From the NCBI GenBank assembly GCA_001303545.1, contig LJUA01000068.1, positions 1 through 9,398 of the forward strand: 9,398 bases of DNA, written 5' to 3'. The DNA is from Dehalococcoidia bacterium SM23_28_2 (GTDB taxonomy: Bacteria; Chloroflexota; Dehalococcoidia; SM23-28-2). Below are positions 7,082 through 9,398 of the stretch, one piece after another (the stretch's first letter is position 1; each line of letters starts with the position of its first letter). The notes beneath the pieces are model-generated. The model saw only the letters and a list, made by a program, of their open reading frames with translations. It did no database searches and was not told the DNA's origin. The position numbers were made by a program, and so were the translations under genes.

Positions 7082-7116
7082 CTGTCATTGTCAGCAGATT
7101 GTCAGGTTCAAGTCAT
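7082..7116 (+). promoter_or_regulatory. 11-bp-phased TGTCA direct repeats (candidate regulator operator)
   Basis: ATTGTCAG occurs at 7087-7094 and again at 7098-7105. A third, weaker GTCA at 7112-7115 keeps the 11-bp period, and CTGTCAT lies at 7082-7088. Head-to-tail half-sites one helical turn apart are how OmpR/PhoB-type winged helices bind, and the PhoB box itself is TGTCA-N6-TGTCA. The array lies between the winged-helix regulator gene and the phosphatase gene, about 35 bp upstream of a -10 candidate. The binding protein is inferred: the neighbouring regulator, or a PhoB homologue. Confidence 0.5.
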
Positions 7117-7146
7117 CTTCGAGACAACCAAGGCCCCGCTCGTCAG

Positions 7147-7155
7147 TGATACGAT
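7147..7155 (+). promoter_or_regulatory. Candidate extended -10 for the PP2C gene
   Basis: TGATACGAT at 7147-7155 is a TGn extended -10 (TACGAT). No convincing -35 lies 16-18 bp upstream, which fits a promoter that needs an activator. The TGTCA array would sit at about -80 to -46 relative to a start near 7162. Support is moderate to weak. Confidence 0.4.
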
Positions 7156-7197
7156 CAATACGGGGTGCGGAGGAACGGCGGGAAGGAAGTGTCCAAG

Positions 7198-8010
7198 ATG
7201 ATATCGCTGAGACGGCGGGGACGAAAAGCGCAAAACGATGAGATTCGCAGTGCCCACGCGGCAAGGCCGCAGACCATGGTCACGCCCGAAAGCGCGGCTG
7301 CCCTGACCGACCGTGGGCTCAAGAGGCCCACGAACGAAGATCGTGTCCTGGCGCAAGAGCTCGCCGGAGGGTCGCTCTTGCTGGCCGTGGCGGATGGAGT
7401 CGGCGGCATTGCGGGAGGGGAAAGCGCCAGCACCGGGGCGATCGAGACGCTCGCGACAGAGCTGCCGAAAGCGCCGAGCGATGACCCAACCAAGGCACTG
7501 AAGCACGCATTTTCTGTCGCCAACGAGCGTGTGCGCGCTCAAGCCGCGGAACGACCGGAACTGGAGGGAATGGCCTCCACCCTGGCAGCGGCGCTTGTCC
7601 GAGGTAACAAAGCCTGGTTAGCCAACGCTGGAGACAGCCGCATCTACCTGTTCCACAAAGGTCAGCTTCGCCAGATCAGCCTGGATCACACCTGGGCATC
7701 AGAACAGATCCGCGCAGGGCGACTGACCAACGAAGAGGCGAAAAGCAGCCCCTTCCGGAACGTCATCACCCGCGGCATTGGAGTTGCAGAGACCATCGAG
7801 CCCGACACATCAGGGCCCGCCACCCTGAAGAAGGACGACCTTCTGCTCCTCTGCTCGGACGGCCTCTACCGCTTCGTGAGCGATACGGAGATAGCGAGGG
7901 TTCTAGAATCCGGCACCCCTCATAGCATGGCCGAGCGACTTATCGCCCTGGCAAACGAAGCCGGAGGCTCCGACAACATCTCGGTGGTTATCTTTCGCAC
8001 CGGCAGCTAG
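7198..8010 (+). CDS. PP2C-family Ser/Thr protein phosphatase
   Basis: A soluble Mn/Mg-dependent phosphatase of 270 residues from ATG 7198. The family motifs appear in order: TDRGLKRPTNEDR, VADGVGG (metal-binding Asp-Gly), GMASTLAAALV, NAGDSRIYL, the flap-region SLDHTW, CSDGLY and GGSDNISVV, all with their metal-binding Asp residues. No membrane helix is present, unlike PstP, which is membrane-anchored. The N-terminus is basic (RRRGRK). The frame is open to GTG 7165 and GTG 7189, but AAGGAAG at 7183-7189 is best placed for 7198. It follows the FHA regulator by 180 nt and seems to have its own promoter. It should dephosphorylate the kinase and its targets, resetting the FHA-read marks (inference from family and context). 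Confidence 0.94.
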   Translation: MISLRRRGRKAQNDEIRSAHAARPQTMVTPESAAALTDRGLKRPTNEDRVLAQELAGGSLLLAVADGVGGIAGGESASTGAIETLATELPKAPSDDPTKALKHAFSVANERVRAQAAERPELEGMASTLAAALVRGNKAWLANAGDSRIYLFHKGQLRQISLDHTWASEQIRAGRLTNEEAKSSPFRNVITRGIGVAETIEPDTSGPATLKKDDLLLLCSDGLYRFVSDTEIARVLESGTPHSMAERLIALANEAGGSDNISVVIFRTGS

Positions 8011-8054
8011 TGGCCGCCGACCGCTTTGCGTTCGCCACGGGCGGAGCGGCTACT
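8009..8054. terminator. Inverted repeat between convergent genes, possible bidirectional terminator
   Basis: AGTGGCCGC at 8009-8017 pairs with GCGGCTACT at 8046-8054, a 9-bp stem with one G-U pair. It overlaps the stop codons of the PP2C gene (+) and the lipoprotein gene (-). Neither arm is followed by a T-tract and the loop is 28 nt, so it is at best a weak or factor-assisted terminator. Confidence 0.3.
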
Positions 8055-8797
8055 GGCGCTGGATGTAGTTGTCCTCAGCGAACGTCTGCCAGACGGTGAA
8101 CCCCCATGCATCGCAGAGGTATCCGCACGACCACATGGACTCCTGCCCGCTTACTTCAACGGAGTCGCCAACGTTGACATCCGGCCCGATGGCGCCGGCC
8201 TCTGGCATGATCACGGTGACTATCTCTCGCTCAAGCTGCTCCATCTTGACGACCTCGCTTATCATCACGTCCACTGTCCACCAGCAGTCGCCCTCCAGAT
8301 GAAGATAGGGGCACTCTTGCGTCGGCGCACCGACCACCGTCCCCCTGAAGACAATCGGGGCAGTTGATGTCGGCGCAGTTGTTGGCGTAGCTGTTGGAGC
8401 CAGCCCCGCTACGAGATCATCGATAATGTCGCACATCACAGTAGTACCCAGGCACTCAGTGGACAGCGCACAGATCGATGGGAGGATGCTGTAGATCAGC
8501 TCCTCTGAAAGCCAGGGCACAGTGATCGGTGCAGTCAACAGGAAGAGATAACTCTCACCAAACTCCAGCATCGTGAGGTCGCTGGCTGCGGGCCTGCCCG
8601 GGAAGTACCCAAGCCATTCGCCAGTGCTATTGTCGAAGTAGTAGACCGCAGACACGTTTGGGATCGTGCTCCTCAAAGACCTTGACCTCCTGCGTGGTCG
8701 GAGATGCCGCCGACTTGTTGCCCCACCAGAAGCCCGCGGAGAGCGAGCAGGCGACTGTCAGAATTGCAAGCGCAGTCAGAATGGCGATCTTCTTCAT
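8050..8797 (-). pseudogene. Secreted lipoprotein gene split by an apparent +1 frameshift
   Basis: ATG 8797 has a good AAAGGA ribosome-binding site (8805-8810) seven bases upstream. It begins a lipoprotein-like signal peptide: MKK, a hydrophobic core, then LTVAC with Cys17. That frame stops at 8627-8629 after 56 residues. The +1 frame carries the rest to TAG 8050: an AVYYFDNSTGEW.GYFPGRP domain, a TP-rich linker, then a beta-rich domain (FRGTVVGAP...CWWTVDVMI...VNVGDSVEVSG) with several Cys. Dropping one base in the CCCAAA run (8657-8662) gives a smooth join, EEHDP-NVSAVYYFD, and a protein of about 249 residues. The second frame alone has only TTG 8676 as start and no signal peptide. The product would be an extracytoplasmic protein of unknown function. 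The break may be a true mutation, a sequencing error or, less likely, programmed shifting. Confidence 0.75.
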
Positions 8798-8813
8798 TGA
8801 CTCATCCTTTCTC

Positions 8814-8845
8814 GTGTGATCCTGCCAGCGCGTAGAGGATCGCAC
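8814..8845 (-). promoter_or_regulatory. Hairpin or palindrome in the lipoprotein leader
   Basis: GTG-t-GATCCT (8814-8823) is complementary to AGGATC-g-CAC (8836-8845) with a 12-nt loop: 6 bp, one mismatch, then 3 bp. It ends a few bases before the AAAGGA ribosome-binding site of the gene starting at 8797. It could be a repressor operator or an RNA hairpin affecting translation; the sequence cannot distinguish these. Confidence 0.4.
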
Positions 8846-9054
8846 TTTCGGGCTTGTTGATGGGCCTGGAGTGCCAGACACCATCCTACTGGCAGGCACG
8901 AGGGGGATCAAGACAGCAGCGGTGGGCAAGCTCCGGCCGTCGCCGTGAGGCAATCCGACAGGTGCCTGCTCCCGCGCGTGGTCACATGCCTCAGAAGCAG
9001 AAGGCCACCCTTCGGCGGCCCTCGCCTTCCATGCGTTGTGACGGTTAGTTGGCC

Positions 9055-9100
9055 TGGAGCGGGAGGCGCGAATCGAACCCGCGACAACCTGCTTGGAAGG
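9055..9100 (-). pseudogene. 3'-half remnant of tRNA-Gly(UCC), possible attachment site
   Basis: Read on the minus strand, this begins CCTTCCAAGCAGG (anticodon loop CTTCCAA, anticodon TCC). It continues through the variable region and GCGGGTTCGATTC T-arm to the acceptor strand CTCCCGC-T-CCA with an encoded CCA. The match to a bacterial tRNA-Gly is strong from the anticodon loop to the 3' end. Upstream of it the anticodon 5' stem, D-arm and 5' acceptor strand are absent. The T-stem has a G-G mismatch (GCGGG against CGCGC), so it is not a working tRNA. A tRNA 3' half starting at the anticodon loop is the typical footprint of integrase attachment sites. Confidence 0.7.
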
Positions 9101-9219
9101 AACAAGGTCACGCCTCAAGACAGGCCCAGCGGGCCCGGCGGCCGGCTGGGAGAGATCTACAGGCGGCTACTGCTCGCCGGTCCCAGCGGGGTGGTTCATC
9201 GCTTCTTGCCAGCCTGTTG

Positions 9220-9398
9220 TTATCGCCCTTTCCGTTTCACGGCCGTCGCAGCTGCCAGCTGGCGCTCTTTGCTCGCTGCTTGTACGGGTGCTGACGACTC
9301 AGCGCGCGGTTCCTTCACCAATGCTAGAAATGCCTTTACCACCGCGGGGTCAAACTGAGTACCGGCACTGCGCTCCAACTCCCTTATGGCCTCCTCCC
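9220..9398 (-). CDS. C-terminus of an HD-GYP domain protein (partial)
   Basis: An open minus-strand frame enters from the right edge and ends at TAA 9222-9220. It contains EEAIRELERSAGTQFDPAVV followed by KAFLALV. The (A)GTQFDP..V..F segment is the characteristic last helix of HD-GYP domains, which hydrolyse cyclic di-GMP. The catalytic HD and GYP residues lie outside the window, so activity cannot be judged. After this motif comes an Ala/Lys/Arg-rich tail ending in KRKGR. No connection to the phospho-signalling genes is shown, apart from proximity. Confidence 0.8.
   Translation of the reverse strand, partial: EEAIRELERSAGTQFDPAVVKAFLALVKEPRAESSAPVQAASKERQLAAATAVKRKGR

Larger units (their letters stand above)
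8798..9219. other. Intergenic stretch, no convincing gene
   Basis: This 422-nt stretch lies between the lipoprotein start and the HD-GYP stop. It contains the leader hairpin at 8814-8845, a small inverted repeat TGCCAG/CTGGCA (8872-8877 with 8889-8894), the tRNA-Gly remnant at 9055-9100, and a GC-rich inverted repeat CCCAGC/GCTGGG (9125-9130 with 9145-9150) without a T-tract. The last could be a weak terminator for the HD-GYP gene. Open frames here look non-coding in composition. Confidence 0.6.

Noticed and set aside
7038..7241. Small plus-strand open frame between the regulator and the phosphatase
   Set aside because: No ribosome-binding site of note, no domain, and it runs out of frame into the PP2C gene over the regulatory repeats.
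8650..8666. CCCAAAC slippery heptamer suggesting programmed -1 frameshifting
   Set aside because: The heptamer is in phase with the downstream frame, so -1 slippage would move away from it. The needed shift is +1, so an indel is simpler.
8945..9358. Plus-strand open frames with SGRRESNPRQPAWK or GANRTRDNLLGRNK
   Set aside because: These peptides are the well-known spurious translations of sequence antisense to tRNA 3' ends; the frame covers the tRNA-Gly remnant and the antisense of the HD-GYP gene.

Overview
This is a GC-rich bacterial window whose main content is a compact Ser/Thr phospho-signalling cluster. It holds a membrane eukaryote-type Ser/Thr kinase, a PP2C phosphatase, and two FHA-domain (phosphothreonine-reading) effectors. 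One effector is an ABC transporter with three N-terminal FHA domains; the other is an FHA-winged-helix DNA-binding protein. Threonine/proline-rich linkers, PD40 propeller blades, thrombospondin-3-like calcium repeats and small Cys-containing secreted domains together suggest an environmental Chloroflexota (Dehalococcoidia-like) genome. That placement is inferred from protein style, not from a marker gene.

Layout. 1-95: C-terminal tail of an unidentified + strand gene. 121-2922 (+): triple-FHA ABC transporter. Its first FHA domain lies upstream of the first canonical start codon (TTG at 490), and the best ribosome-binding site points to a GTA codon at 121. 2965-6159 (-): 1064-residue kinase, convergent with the transporter. 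6160-6381: divergent promoter region with a strong promoter in each direction. 6382-7017 (+): FHA-winged-helix regulator. 7018-7197: spacer with 11-bp-phased TGTCA-type repeats and an extended -10. 7198-8010 (+): PP2C phosphatase. 8050-8797 (-): secreted lipoprotein gene broken by an apparent one-base frameshift. 8798-9219: intergenic, with a hairpin in the lipoprotein leader and a 46-nt remnant of the 3' half of a tRNA-Gly(UCC). 9220-9398 (-): C-terminus of an HD-GYP protein running off the window.

How the genes may work together (inference). The kinase carries a large external sensor of propeller, TP stalk, Ca-binding repeats and an orphan C-terminal domain, and would phosphorylate threonines in the cytoplasm. 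The four FHA domains encoded here would read those marks, one in a DNA-binding regulator and three on a transporter. The soluble PP2C enzyme would erase them. The kinase-plus-FHA-ABC pairing parallels mycobacterial PknF/Rv1747. The regulator replaces the usual response-regulator receiver with an FHA domain, so kinase output could be converted directly into transcription, possibly of the divergent kinase gene and the downstream phosphatase gene.
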